DNA from: CBFDBF01 sp050287965
GTDB taxonomy: Bacteria; Pseudomonadota; Gammaproteobacteria; Chromatiales; Chromatiaceae
Direction: 5' to 3'
Assembly: GCA_050287965.1 (NCBI GenBank)
Contig: JBNKCX010000017.1
Location: 129,440-193,439 of the forward strand
Length of the DNA stretch: 64,000 bases
Below are positions 35,149 through 43,988 of this stretch, piece by piece. Within the stretch, counting starts at the first letter, position 1; each line of letters opens with the position of its first letter. The notes under the pieces were generated by a model. The model was not told the DNA's origin. It saw nothing but the letters and a program-made list of their open reading frames with translations, and searched no databases. Made by a program: the position numbers and the translations under genes.

Positions 35149-36252
35149 ATGAGTTTTCTTGTCCGTACCGAGATATTCGCGTTGGTACTTATTGCGACCT
35201 TTGCAGCATCCAGAGGAGCCGGATTCTCGCCAGTAGATCGAATCGAGCTGGCGGCTAAACATCTGGGTCGAGTACAACAGGAGGATGGATTTTTCCGCTA
35301 TCAGTTCGATTTTGTGACCGGACACTGGACCGAGGACAATAATATCGTACGCCAGGCCGGCGCCGGCTATGCACTGGGAGAATACCTTCGTTACCGGAAG
35401 AACCCGGAGATAGAAGCCCATCTGAGACGAGCGGTACAGGCATACCGCGACTCTTCGATGGAGTGGAAGAGCGGCAGACTGCTTACCGTTTCGGGTAACT
35501 ACAAAAAGGCCAAATCCGGCGCAACCGCGTTGGCGCTGATCTCAGCCCAGTACTATCGCGAAGTTTCCGGCGACAAACGTTTTGACCATGATATTCACGC
35601 CTGGGTAGACGGCCTCCTGAGCCTGCGCAACAAAAATGCCGGCTTTTCCAAAAGACCCCGATTGAGCAGAGAATCACCCTACTCCAACGGCGAAATCTGG
35701 CTGGCCCTCGCGAACCACATACAGCAATTTCCCGGGGATATACGCGTCATTGAGGCCCTCAACCAGATCGACGGTATTTTCCTTGACCGCTATGGCAAAA
35801 AACCTGATATCGGCTTTTTCCACTGGGGCGTGATGGCGGCGGAAAAACGTTACCGGCAGACGACGGAGAGGCGCTTCGTCGATTTTGCCGCACAACAGGC
35901 AATCCAATACCTTGAAGAAATGAGGCCGCGGGTAAACCCGGCCAGCAACAGCTGCTACGCGGTGGAAGGGTTGGCAGCGGTCATGGGGATGCTGGAAGGG
36001 TTTCCCGAATATTCCGCGGTAAGACATCGTCTGGCCGACAGAATCAGCGAGGAGATGAAAAAGAATCTGCGCCTGCAGATAACGCCAGGACAGTCCGAGA
36101 TTGCGTTAGGGCGCGGACGCACTCTGATAAACACCGAACTCGCGGACCACGCCGGCGCCTTTCTCGACAGCCGTCGGCGCCCCCAGATCCGTATCGACGC
36201 CACTCAACACTGCCTCTCAGCCCTGCTCAAGACCCGCCACCTCGATCTTTAA
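35149..36252 (+). CDS. Secreted alpha/alpha-toroid-like protein of unknown function
   Basis: The 367-residue protein has a signal peptide (MSFLVRTEIFALVLIATFAA) followed by repeated helical pairs with aromatic and glycine turns. Examples are RQAGAGYALGEYLRYRKNPEIE, ATALALISAQYYREVSGDK and EIWLALANHIQQFPGD. This pattern resembles six-hairpin glycosidase-like or terpene-cyclase-like toroids acting on polysaccharides, but no catalytic motif is certain. It starts 88 bp after the lipoprotein gene and may belong to the ECF operon. An earlier ATG adds eight residues that would weaken the signal peptide. Confidence 0.7.
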   Translation: MSFLVRTEIFALVLIATFAASRGAGFSPVDRIELAAKHLGRVQQEDGFFRYQFDFVTGHWTEDNNIVRQAGAGYALGEYLRYRKNPEIEAHLRRAVQAYRDSSMEWKSGRLLTVSGNYKKAKSGATALALISAQYYREVSGDKRFDHDIHAWVDGLLSLRNKNAGFSKRPRLSRESPYSNGEIWLALANHIQQFPGDIRVIEALNQIDGIFLDRYGKKPDIGFFHWGVMAAEKRYRQTTERRFVDFAAQQAIQYLEEMRPRVNPASNSCYAVEGLAAVMGMLEGFPEYSAVRHRLADRISEEMKKNLRLQITPGQSEIALGRGRTLINTELADHAGAFLDSRRRPQIRIDATQHCLSALLKTRHLDL

Positions 36253-36306
36253 CTTCCCGCTTCTAGCTTCCCGCTTCTAACTGTTAACTGTTAACTGTTA
36301 ACTACC
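36253..36306. repeat. Heptad-type tandem repeats
   Basis: CTTCCCGCTTCTAGCTTCCC is followed by four TAACTGT-like 7-base units (AACTGTTAACTGTTAACTG). It fills the gap before the EgtB-like gene. Confidence 0.65.
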
Positions 36307-36342
36307 GATACGCTACCATTGCCCATTTTCCGGGAGAAGCCG

Positions 36343-37533
36343 ATGACACCCCCTGACCTGCTTGGCCAACTCAGCGCGGTTCATGAGATGATGGTACGGC
36401 TCACGGAATCCGTCCCGGAAGTCGACTGTTACCGTTCGTATGCTACCGGGCTGGCACCCCTTGCCTGGTACCTCGGGCGCAGTGTCTATCAGGAAACCTA
36501 CTGGTTACGGGAGGTGCTTCAGGGCGATGACGACCTGACGGGGCGGGTAGGAGAGCTCTTTAATCCGCAAGGCGAGACCGACCCTTCTCTATGGGACCGT
36601 CTTCCGCCACAGGATCACCTGCTGAATTGGGCCCTGGAGATCCTGGAAAACAACCTGATAATGCTTGCCAATCCCAGGCTGCTGCCTGATCATCCGCTGC
36701 TGCGGGAGGCGCGCCTGCAACAGTACATCCTGCAGGAACATCACCGAATATACGAAACCATGCTAATGGTGCTTGGTGAACGACGTCTGCTGGAAGATTT
36801 CAGCGAATACCAGGTCACCACACCGTTGAAGAGTAAGCCGCCGGCGACGGAGAGCCTGGGTATCTCCCAGGGCCACTACCGCATCGGCGCGAAGGACCAG
36901 ACTCCCGCTTACGATAACGAGTTACCGGAACAGATCGTGGAATTGAGCAGTTTCCGCATCGCCCGACAGGCTGTTTCAAATGGAGCATTTCTGCGGTTCA
37001 TGGAGGAAGGGGGTTACCTGGAACGGAAATACTGGTCGGAGGGAGGCTGGAACTGGCTGTCACGCAATCACTGCCATCACCCTCACCACTGGCGTCAGGA
37101 CAATCACCAAGCCTGGTACGGCATCGGCCTGAACGGCCCCTTCGACCTGACCGCCGAGGATCCGGTGATGGGGATCAACCGCTATGAGGCCGGCGCTTTC
37201 GCCGCATGGACAGCGGAACAGGGCGAAGAACTTGCGGGCGCCGTACTGCAACACGAGTACCAATGGGAAGTTGCTGTCCGAACCCAGGCCCTGAAGGAGT
37301 TTGGCCGAGTCTGGGAATGGTGTTCCAACAGTTTTCATCCCTACAGCGAGTACCAGCCCACGCGGGACGGGCTGGGAACCACGGAAAATTTCGACGAAAA
37401 CCTATTCAGCCTGCGGGGCGCAAGCCTCTACACCCAGCACTCCCTGCGTCGCCCCAGCTACCGTAACCGGGCGCCTGCGGAGAAAAGATATCTGTTCGCA
37501 GGCGCCCGGCTGGTATTCCCCCCGAAGACATAG
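36343..37533 (+). CDS. EgtB-like DinB/FGE-domain protein, iron ligands apparently missing
   Basis: The 396-residue protein has an N-terminal DinB-like helical domain (about 1-150) and a C-terminal formylglycine-generating-enzyme/sulfatase-modifying domain (about 170-396, with VWEWCSNSFHPYSEY and FAGARLVF). This is the architecture of EgtB/OvoA/SenA non-heme iron enzymes. At the first ligand position (LAWYLGRSVYQE) Arg46 replaces the expected His, and QEHHRIYE does not align as the usual H-x3-H-x-E. It may be a divergent or non-catalytic member. GGGAG precedes the ATG by nine bases. Confidence 0.78.
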   Translation: MTPPDLLGQLSAVHEMMVRLTESVPEVDCYRSYATGLAPLAWYLGRSVYQETYWLREVLQGDDDLTGRVGELFNPQGETDPSLWDRLPPQDHLLNWALEILENNLIMLANPRLLPDHPLLREARLQQYILQEHHRIYETMLMVLGERRLLEDFSEYQVTTPLKSKPPATESLGISQGHYRIGAKDQTPAYDNELPEQIVELSSFRIARQAVSNGAFLRFMEEGGYLERKYWSEGGWNWLSRNHCHHPHHWRQDNHQAWYGIGLNGPFDLTAEDPVMGINRYEAGAFAAWTAEQGEELAGAVLQHEYQWEVAVRTQALKEFGRVWEWCSNSFHPYSEYQPTRDGLGTTENFDENLFSLRGASLYTQHSLRRPSYRNRAPAEKRYLFAGARLVFPPKT

Positions 37534-37544
37534 TGGGGGTTTTT
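37518..37544 (+). terminator. Weak terminator overlapping the end of the EgtB-like gene
   Basis: A C5 tract pairs with GGGGG across an 11-base loop that contains the stop codon, followed by five Ts. Confidence 0.45.
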
Positions 37545-37589
37545 ACGGACGCACCGCGCCCGTAAATAATCCCGCGTCCCGGAGGCGTC

Positions 37590-38288
37590 TCAGCCGGTAG
37601 TTACGGAAATCAGTTCGATCTCGAAGATCAGGGCCTCATTGGGGCCGATGGCCGGAGGAGCGCCTCTGGCCCCATACGCCATCTCAGAGGGAATGAAAAT
37701 CCGCCATTTCGCTCCCGGCTGCATACGGGTCAGGGCTTCGCGGAATCCCTCGATAACACCGTTCAGCTGGAAGGTAACCGGTTGTTCACCGTGAGAATAG
37801 GAGCTATCGAACTCCTCACCATTGAGCAGGGTCCCGCGGTAATGAACGGTAACGGTATCGTCAACTTCGGGAGACGCCCCCTCTCCCGCTTTTAATACCT
37901 CATACTGCAGCCCGCTGGGCAACTCCACAACACCCTCTTTACTCTTGTTCTCGGCGAGGAAGTTCCGTCCCGCCTCAAGGGCACGTATAGCCTCTTCCGC
38001 ACGGGCCTGGACAATCGCCTGCTGGCCGGCCTCCAGCGCCATGGCCATCTCTTCGGCGGTCATCTGCAACTCCCGCTCCTGTAGAACATCCGTTATGGCG
38101 GCGGTGATAGCCGTATTGTCTATCTCGATGCTCTTGGACTGCAGCTGACGCGCAAAGGCATAACCAATTGCGTAGCTGAATCTCTGTTCCGTGGTCTTCA
38201 GCTCAGCATCAGCGGGTGGATCAGAGGGCGAACATGAGGTCGTGATGAGAAGTGCGAAAGGAAGCAGGATCCTATAATTGATGGGCAT
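37590..38288 (-). CDS. FKBP-type peptidyl-prolyl isomerase lipoprotein (FkpA/Mip-like)
   Basis: The 232-residue protein has a lipoprotein signal (LITTSC, Cys19) and a helical N-terminal dimerisation region (about 28-110) with the FkpA/Mip FSYAIGYAFARQL segment. The C-terminal FKBP domain has VTVHYRGTLLNGEEFDSSY, GVIEGFREALTRMQPG and FIPSEMAYGARG. It assists folding of exported proteins in the periplasm. Active-site aromatics and Asp are present. It is a single gene convergent with the EgtB-like gene. Confidence 0.92.
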   Translation of the reverse strand: MPINYRILLPFALLITTSCSPSDPPADAELKTTEQRFSYAIGYAFARQLQSKSIEIDNTAITAAITDVLQERELQMTAEEMAMALEAGQQAIVQARAEEAIRALEAGRNFLAENKSKEGVVELPSGLQYEVLKAGEGASPEVDDTVTVHYRGTLLNGEEFDSSYSHGEQPVTFQLNGVIEGFREALTRMQPGAKWRIFIPSEMAYGARGAPPAIGPNEALIFEIELISVTTG

Positions 38289-38474
38289 AAATTTTCCTTA
38301 CATATTTTTATATATATCGGCCGAAACCGCAGGAAATTGAACCCTACCCGCTTGCCGCAAAGAACGCAATTCCTAAATTGAATCAAATAGATACAATTCT
38401 TCACATTTTCGAAAACCGGGTCTTGGCAGGGGTGAAATTCCGACCTATTCTTCCATCACAGAAGGTAGGTTTTT

Positions 38475-38717
38475 ATGATCATCAAATCTGTTTCCGGATC
38501 GGCGCTGCAAGGCATACAGCGAGGACTTCAGGGCGTTCGCCGTAACGCCGCTGAGATCGCGTCCGCGCACCACATGCGAAGCAGCACTGCCGCCCCCAAG
38601 GACCTGACCCGCTCCCTGGTTGAACTCAAGCAACATCAGCTGATAACGAGCGCCTCGGTGGAGGCCTTCCGTACGGAAAATGAGATAATCGGAACTCTGC
38701 TGGATGTAAAGGCGTAG
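38475..38717 (+). CDS. Small flagellar-rod-like (FlgEFG C-terminal-like) protein
   Basis: The 80-residue protein is mostly helical. Its N-terminus (SALQGIQRGLQGVRRNAAEIAS) and C-terminus (LVELKQHQLITSASVEAF then IIGTLLDVKA) look like the paired D0 helices of flagellar rod and hook proteins. Similar orphan small proteins exist in pseudomonads and other gammaproteobacteria without a known role. It has a good GAAGGTAGG ribosome binding site. No flagellar genes are nearby. Confidence 0.7.
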   Translation: MIIKSVSGSALQGIQRGLQGVRRNAAEIASAHHMRSSTAAPKDLTRSLVELKQHQLITSASVEAFRTENEIIGTLLDVKA

Positions 38718-38770
38718 CGAATCCAACGCCGGCTGTTTTCTTTCACGCGCTACCTTTTCGCAAAGGTAAT

Positions 38771-38803
38771 CAAAAGTACCCGCAAACAATGCGGGTACTT
38801 TTG
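38771..38803. terminator. Strong bidirectional hairpin terminator
   Basis: CAAAAGTACCCGCA pairs over 14 bp with TGCGGGTACTTTTG around a five-base loop. It separates the small flagellar-like gene from the converging nadC gene; the A/T ends of the stem give tails both ways. Confidence 0.8.
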
Positions 38804-38861
38804 TTTCGGGGTCCTGAAAAAACCCGGAGCGTTGATGCCGGACGCCGCCCCACGCACGATA

Positions 38862-38893
38862 AACTTCTTGCTACTAACTACCAACTTCGTACT
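38862..38893. repeat. Short heptad-type repeat (CTAACTACCAACTTC)
   Basis: CTACTAACTACCAACTTCG carries two to three degenerate copies of the 7-base unit seen at 54092-54268. It lies just downstream of nadC. Confidence 0.45.
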
Positions 38894-38898
38894 TCTGA

Positions 38899-39801
38899 TC
38901 AAACGAAACGCATCGAAAGATCCACCGCGGTGACATCCTTCGTCAGGCCGCCGACCGAAATATCATCCACGCCGGTATCGGCGATCGCCCTGATGCGCTC
39001 CAGAGAGACCCCGCCCGATGCCTCCAGGCGCGTCCGGTTGCGGTTTACGCTGACAGCTTCCCGAAGCTGACCCAGGTCGAAATTATCCAGCAGTATGCGG
39101 TCGGACCCGGCCGTGATCGCCTCTTCCATGCCGGACAGATCCTCCACCTCGACCTCAATCTCCAGATCAGGGGCTTCCTGCCGCGCCGCCGCCACCGCGG
39201 CGGTAATCGATCCGGCCGCCGCAATATGATTCTCCTTGATCAGAACAGCATCATAGAGCCCGATGCGATGATTGTGGCAACCGCCGCAGGCCACTGCATA
39301 CTTCTGCTGCACACGCAGCCCGGGGAGCGTCTTACGGGTGTCCAGTATCCGTACCCCTGTTCCCGCCACGGCGTCGGCGTATGCACGCGCCAGGGTGGCG
39401 GTGCCTGAGAGGGTCTGGAGATAGTTGAGCGCGGTCCGTTCGGCGGTCAATAAAGCGCGGGTATTGCCCTGCAGCCGGCAGATAACCGTTCCCGGCGACA
39501 CCGAATCCCCGTCAGAGACGCTCCAGTGAATCGTGGTTTCCGGGTCAAGCAGGTAGAAGGCTTCTTCAAACCAGGCGCAACCACATATCACCGCCTCGTC
39601 GCGGCACACCACTTGCACCGCCGATCGGACATGTGCGGGGATCAGCGCGGCCGTACGATCCCCGGCCCCGACGTCCTCTTCCAGAGCCAGCCTGACCTGC
39701 TCACGAATCGAATCCAGAGGAGGAAGAATCGCATTCACATCCAGAAACCCTTTATTGTCGACCAGAGCCGCGGCCAGGGCATACTGCTCCCCTCGCGACA
39801 T
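38899..39801 (-). CDS. nadC: Nicotinate-nucleotide pyrophosphorylase NadC
   Basis: NadC makes nicotinate mononucleotide from quinolinate and PRPP in NAD synthesis. The 300-residue protein has the family segments LEEDVGAGDRTA, LNYLQTLSGTAT, ILDTRKTLPGLR and CGGCHNHRIGL, with active-site Arg/Lys residues, and the EASGGV loop near the C-terminus. It is ~15-20 residues longer at the N-terminus than many homologues; a GTG at VNAILPPLDSIREQV would give 279 residues. No ribosome binding site decides clearly. It is a single gene here. Confidence 0.94.
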   Translation of the reverse strand: MSRGEQYALAAALVDNKGFLDVNAILPPLDSIREQVRLALEEDVGAGDRTAALIPAHVRSAVQVVCRDEAVICGCAWFEEAFYLLDPETTIHWSVSDGDSVSPGTVICRLQGNTRALLTAERTALNYLQTLSGTATLARAYADAVAGTGVRILDTRKTLPGLRVQQKYAVACGGCHNHRIGLYDAVLIKENHIAAAGSITAAVAAARQEAPDLEIEVEVEDLSGMEEAITAGSDRILLDNFDLGQLREAVSVNRNRTRLEASGGVSLERIRAIADTGVDDISVGGLTKDVTAVDLSMRFV

Positions 39802-39937
39802 CCTTCATGAAGTTATGGAGAAGTAGGATTTTACGGCAGCCGCCTTAAAAAAGGCCAATGAAACGGCAACCGAAGGCAGTCCGCGCCGCCCCATTTAAGG
39901 GACGATATGGCGGAAAATGACGGAAAAGATAGGGAAT

Positions 39938-42202
39938 CTACCCGCTTTGGACCTGTTGCAGGTTGTCAACGATTGCGCGCATGGCGCGATCCAGCAGCGG
40001 CTTGTCAGCTTCCTTCAGGAATATCGCGGTACCTGCGGCCAGCGCCTGAGCCAGCCCTTCCAGGGTCGCCTCCATGACCTTCACCCCTTTCCTGTTCACA
40101 AACAGATGGTTTCCGGTTACCACGCTCTTCCAGGCGAGTTTGACCCGCTTCGAGGTATTCGACTCCTGATCCACCAACTCTATCCACGCGCCGACCGGCA
40201 ACGATTTGGCCTTCTGCAGATAATCATCGGCGGTGACAGGGGCTTTCGGTTTTTCCTTGGCGGCGGCCGCGGCAGGCTTTTGCTTCTGCACCACAGCCGA
40301 GGATTTATCACCCTCTTCAGGAGCGGCGGCCGGCAGCGGATGAATTCCGGGAACCTGCTCTCCGCGCAATGAAACCACATGACATGCCTGCAGCTCCTTG
40401 AACAGGCGTGCCGTCTTATGCTGATCGTAAGATATCTCGTTGAGTTCCTTGCGTAATCCCTTCAGGAGCACCGGGATGGTATCCAACAATTCACGCTGCT
40501 CTTCCCGGCTGGTCTTCGGAGTGACGCTCCAGATCAGCTGATCCATCATGCGCAGACCTGCCTGCCATTCCTGGCTTTCCAGTCCTTTGCGCAATACGAT
40601 CAGCAACAGGACATCTTTCCAGCCGTCGCGAATCAACTCCACCACCGCCGGGGGCAGAGTACCCGCCTTCCTGAAACGCTTTTCGATCTCCTCTTCAACT
40701 TCCTGTTTCCCGAGCTGCAACTGCTCTTTGCCACGGGTAGCCTGGGTCGCCCGCTCCTCCGCAACCTTGGAGGCCTGCTGTTCCTTACCCAGATAGTCCA
40801 AAACCTCCTGATTCAGCTTTTCGAACAGGCTGACATCACGATCAAACTCGGACAATACCCGACTGACCACGGATTCGATTATTCCGTACAGACTCTTTTC
40901 CGAACGGTCGCCGTCATCGAACCAGCCGAGCGCCGCCTTGGCAAGATTGTTCAACAACACCCTGGCGGGATGGGACTTTCTGCTGAAAAAGTCACGGTCA
41001 AGAATCGCGACCTTGACCATCGGTATCTGCAACCGGCCCAGCAAGGCCTTCATGGCATCCGGCAGATTATGGTCCTCGAGGATAAAGTCGAAGAGCATCG
41101 ATATGACATCGATGATGTTCTCATCGGTATGGCTGATGGCGCGACCATCCTCGCCTCTGCCGAGGTTCAGCTGTCTGAGCAGGTGTTCTCTGAGATCCAC
41201 ATGCTCTGGAATGATCAGGCCTTCGGGACCGAAGGAGATAAGCGCCAGATTGCCCTGCTGCAGATTGGAGAGTGCGCTGATGACCTGGGAGGTGTCGATA
41301 AACGCCTGGTGTCTCCCTGCCGGAACGGTGGATACCCCCCGGCGAAGGTTCAACAGTTCCTGCAACCGCGGGAACAGTTCCAGATCGATTTCGCTTTCCA
41401 ATCCGCGCGTGGCGGTCCGTCCCTCTTCGGCCCTGGCATCATCTCTCGCCCTGTAGGAACCGCGTTGTACGGCCGGTGACACCGGATTCTGCTTAACCCT
41501 CTGGGACAGCTTGGGCAGGATTCCGGCCTGCGCCAGTACGTCGTTAATCCCGTCATACAGGCCACCCAGATACTGCATAACCTCTTTGTCGAAGATCTTG
41601 TAAACCACCAGCTTGACCGGCAGATCCAATTCCAGCGGCTGGATGGTTTCCCGGAACAGATGACAGATCGTGGCCGGGCTGATGGGATTGTTGTTGGAAT
41701 CAACCACTACTTCGTGGGCGAGGCGGCTGAAGCGCTGTTCCAGGGCATACAGCTCGCGATAATAGCGGCTGTCCCCCTTGGAGATCATGTTGGTGGTGGC
41801 CAACTTCTCTTCCAGCTCTTCTTCCCCCACAAGGGAGAGATTTTCGGTATCCGTGGCACTCTCGAGCTCCCGGGTCGCGGAGATATCACCCAACCGCCAG
41901 AACTCGTCGAAGGCCCCCAGGACCCGCCTCTGAAAGCCGTTCTCCAGGCTCTCCCGCTCCTTGCGCAATACCCGCATGGCATCAAAATACTGTGTCTGCA
42001 GCTCGTTGCTGTCGGCCTTGTTGGAAAGGTCAAAAAGGGCATCATCAAGCTTATCGAACATGCCCTCAACAAGCTGGGGCATCATCCAAGCGACTACTTG
42101 CCGGCAGTTATCCACAGCCTTACGCTCCCCCGGGTTGAGGTTAATATGACGACCGGCTACTTTGTGCCCGGTGAACGAGAGGATATTGTCGTTTTGAGCC
42201 AT
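39938..42202 (-). CDS. DUF1631 family protein
   Basis: The 754-residue soluble protein matches the DUF1631 family of gammaproteobacteria: a helical N-terminal half (GERKAVDNCRQVVAWMMPQLVE), a low-complexity linker around 255-270, and a helical central region (LFDFILEDHNLPDAMKALLGRLQIPMVKVA). An Ala/Lys-rich linker near 620-650 then precedes a C-terminal domain with WIELVDQESNTSKRVKLAWKS. The last part resembles PilZ-like surfaces, so c-di-GMP binding is a possibility but not shown. It stands alone, upstream of nadC on the same strand. Confidence 0.85.
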   Translation of the reverse strand: MAQNDNILSFTGHKVAGRHINLNPGERKAVDNCRQVVAWMMPQLVEGMFDKLDDALFDLSNKADSNELQTQYFDAMRVLRKERESLENGFQRRVLGAFDEFWRLGDISATRELESATDTENLSLVGEEELEEKLATTNMISKGDSRYYRELYALEQRFSRLAHEVVVDSNNNPISPATICHLFRETIQPLELDLPVKLVVYKIFDKEVMQYLGGLYDGINDVLAQAGILPKLSQRVKQNPVSPAVQRGSYRARDDARAEEGRTATRGLESEIDLELFPRLQELLNLRRGVSTVPAGRHQAFIDTSQVISALSNLQQGNLALISFGPEGLIIPEHVDLREHLLRQLNLGRGEDGRAISHTDENIIDVISMLFDFILEDHNLPDAMKALLGRLQIPMVKVAILDRDFFSRKSHPARVLLNNLAKAALGWFDDGDRSEKSLYGIIESVVSRVLSEFDRDVSLFEKLNQEVLDYLGKEQQASKVAEERATQATRGKEQLQLGKQEVEEEIEKRFRKAGTLPPAVVELIRDGWKDVLLLIVLRKGLESQEWQAGLRMMDQLIWSVTPKTSREEQRELLDTIPVLLKGLRKELNEISYDQHKTARLFKELQACHVVSLRGEQVPGIHPLPAAAPEEGDKSSAVVQKQKPAAAAAKEKPKAPVTADDYLQKAKSLPVGAWIELVDQESNTSKRVKLAWKSVVTGNHLFVNRKGVKVMEATLEGLAQALAAGTAIFLKEADKPLLDRAMRAIVDNLQQVQSG

Positions 42203-42323
42203 GAGGTCCTACTCTTTGCAACGGAAGATGTTCCATACCTTGCGGTATCGACTGGGAGACACCTTATCTTAAGTTCTAACTTATGAATCAGGAAGGTTGC
42301 CCACCGTGAGGTTAATCACAAAT

Positions 42324-42383
42324 TCCGATGATGGGCACCGGGAAAGGGGGGCAAATTGATAAAATGTGACCCTCATCATCGGA
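42324..42383. promoter_or_regulatory. Inverted repeat upstream of the DUF1538 operon
   Basis: TCCGATGATG at 42324 and CATCATCGGA at 42374 are exact inverted copies 40 bases apart, ~75 bases upstream of the first DUF1538 start. It could be an operator or an mRNA stem. Confidence 0.4.
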
Positions 42384-42457
42384 TACCCGCCGGCGGCCAC
42401 TCCCCCCTCCAGGCCGTCCCCGGCGCTGCCGGTTTCCCAAGGTCACCTTCCTCGTGT

Positions 42458-43204
42458 ATGTTTCTGACTGTGAATATACATCTGGGACACCTCGGCCGCT
42501 CGCTTAAGGAGAGCATTCGCGATCTGCTCCCGATCCTTGGGGTAATCGCCTTCTTTCAGCTCGTTGTCCTGCGCCAGCCCATTCCAGAGTTCGCCAACCT
42601 CCTGACAGGGGCCCTGATGGTGGTCATCGGCCTGACGCTCTTCGTGCATGGCCTGAAAACCGGCCTTTTCCCTATCGGCGAATCAATGGCTCACAGCCTG
42701 GCCGGTAAGGGAAGCCTGTTCTGGTTGCTGTCCTTTGCCTTCGCTCTCGGCTTCGGCACCACCATCGCGGAACCGGCCCTGATGGCGGTGGCCGGAGAGG
42801 CCGCGGAGGTGGCCGCCGCCGGGGGGATGATAGAAAACACGGAACCCGCATTGCGGCGCTACGCCGACGGTCTGCGCTTGACCGTCGCCTTCTCGGTAGG
42901 GCTCGCCATCGCGATCGGCGTGCTGCGTATCATCAAAGGATGGCCGGTGCAGTATCTGATACTGGGTGGCTATGCCGGCGTCGTGGTAATGACCATTTTC
43001 GCCCCCCCGGAGATCATAGGCATCGCCTATGATTCCGGCGGAGTCACCACATCCACCATCACGGTGCCGCTGGTCACCGCCCTGGGCGTGGGCCTCGCCT
43101 CCAGTATCCGGGGCCGCAATCCCATGACGGACGGATTCGGCTTGATTGCGTTCGCCTCGCTGACCCCCATGATCTTTGTCATGGCTTACGGGATGCTGCT
43201 GTGA
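42458..43204 (+). CDS. DUF1538 membrane protein, first copy
   Basis: The 248-residue inner-membrane protein has about seven hydrophobic helices. Family signatures are visible: FGTTIAEPALMAVAGEA near residue 100 and DSGGVTTSTITVPLVTALG near residue 190, followed by GFGLIAFASLTPMIFVM. DUF1538 proteins are predicted transporters without a known substrate. The start was set at an ATG where the first helix begins; a GTG eleven bases later is possible. Its TGA overlaps the GTG start of a second DUF1538 gene. Confidence 0.85.
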   Translation: MFLTVNIHLGHLGRSLKESIRDLLPILGVIAFFQLVVLRQPIPEFANLLTGALMVVIGLTLFVHGLKTGLFPIGESMAHSLAGKGSLFWLLSFAFALGFGTTIAEPALMAVAGEAAEVAAAGGMIENTEPALRRYADGLRLTVAFSVGLAIAIGVLRIIKGWPVQYLILGGYAGVVVMTIFAPPEIIGIAYDSGGVTTSTITVPLVTALGVGLASSIRGRNPMTDGFGLIAFASLTPMIFVMAYGMLL

Positions 43205-43986
43205 TCTCCGGCCTGATGAGCTTTCTGGATACCCTGATATCCACCGTCCGTGACGTGTTACCGATCGTCGTAGTCCTGTTCGGTTTCCAGCTTTTCGTAT
43301 TGCGCCGCCCGATCGCCAAACCGCGTCAGGTTATCACCGGTTTTCTGCTGGTACTCCTGGGGCTGGCGTTCTTCCTTCAGGGACTGGAACATGCGCTTTT
43401 CCCCCTGGGCAGACTGATGGCCGACCAACTCACGGCTCCCGAGTTCCTGGGGGTTTTGCCCGGCTCCGAAGAACATCACTATCTCTGGCTCTATCTGTTC
43501 GCCGCGGCCATCGGGTTTTCCACCACCATTGCCGAACCGTCTCTCATCGCCGTCGCCATAAAGGCCAATCAGGTGTCCGGCGGTGCGGTCGGGACCTGGG
43601 GATTGCGTATCGCTGTGGCCATCGGCGTGGCCTTCGGAATTGTATTAGGCGCCTACCGGATAGTCAGCGGAACACCACTGCACTACTACATCATCGCCGG
43701 TTACGTCATCGTTATGATCCAGACCTTTTATTGCCCAAAACCCATCATCGCCCTCGCCTATGACTCCGGCGGGGTCACCACCTCCACCGTGACCGTACCC
43801 CTGGTGGCGGCGCTCGGACTTGGGTTGGCGTCCAGTATTCCCGGCCGCAATCCGTTACTGGATGGTTTCGGCCTCATCGCTTTTGCCAGTCTGTTCCCCA
43901 TTATGAGCGTTATGGCATACGCACAGCTCAGCGACTGGTATACCAGACGATCCCTTACGGATCCTTCCAACAATGAAGGGGGTTAA
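43201..43986 (+). CDS. DUF1538 membrane protein, second copy
   Basis: The 261-residue paralogue repeats the same signatures: FSTTIAEPSLIAVAIKA near residue 110 and DSGGVTTSTVTVPLVAALG near residue 190, ending GFGLIAFASLFPIMSVMAY. It starts at GTG overlapping the stop of the first copy, so both are made together and probably form one complex. A PII-like protein follows two bases after its stop. In some bacteria the two halves are fused into one longer protein. Confidence 0.85.
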   Translation: MISGLMSFLDTLISTVRDVLPIVVVLFGFQLFVLRRPIAKPRQVITGFLLVLLGLAFFLQGLEHALFPLGRLMADQLTAPEFLGVLPGSEEHHYLWLYLFAAAIGFSTTIAEPSLIAVAIKANQVSGGAVGTWGLRIAVAIGVAFGIVLGAYRIVSGTPLHYYIIAGYVIVMIQTFYCPKPIIALAYDSGGVTTSTVTVPLVAALGLGLASSIPGRNPLLDGFGLIAFASLFPIMSVMAYAQLSDWYTRRSLTDPSNNEGG

Positions 43987-43988
43987 CC

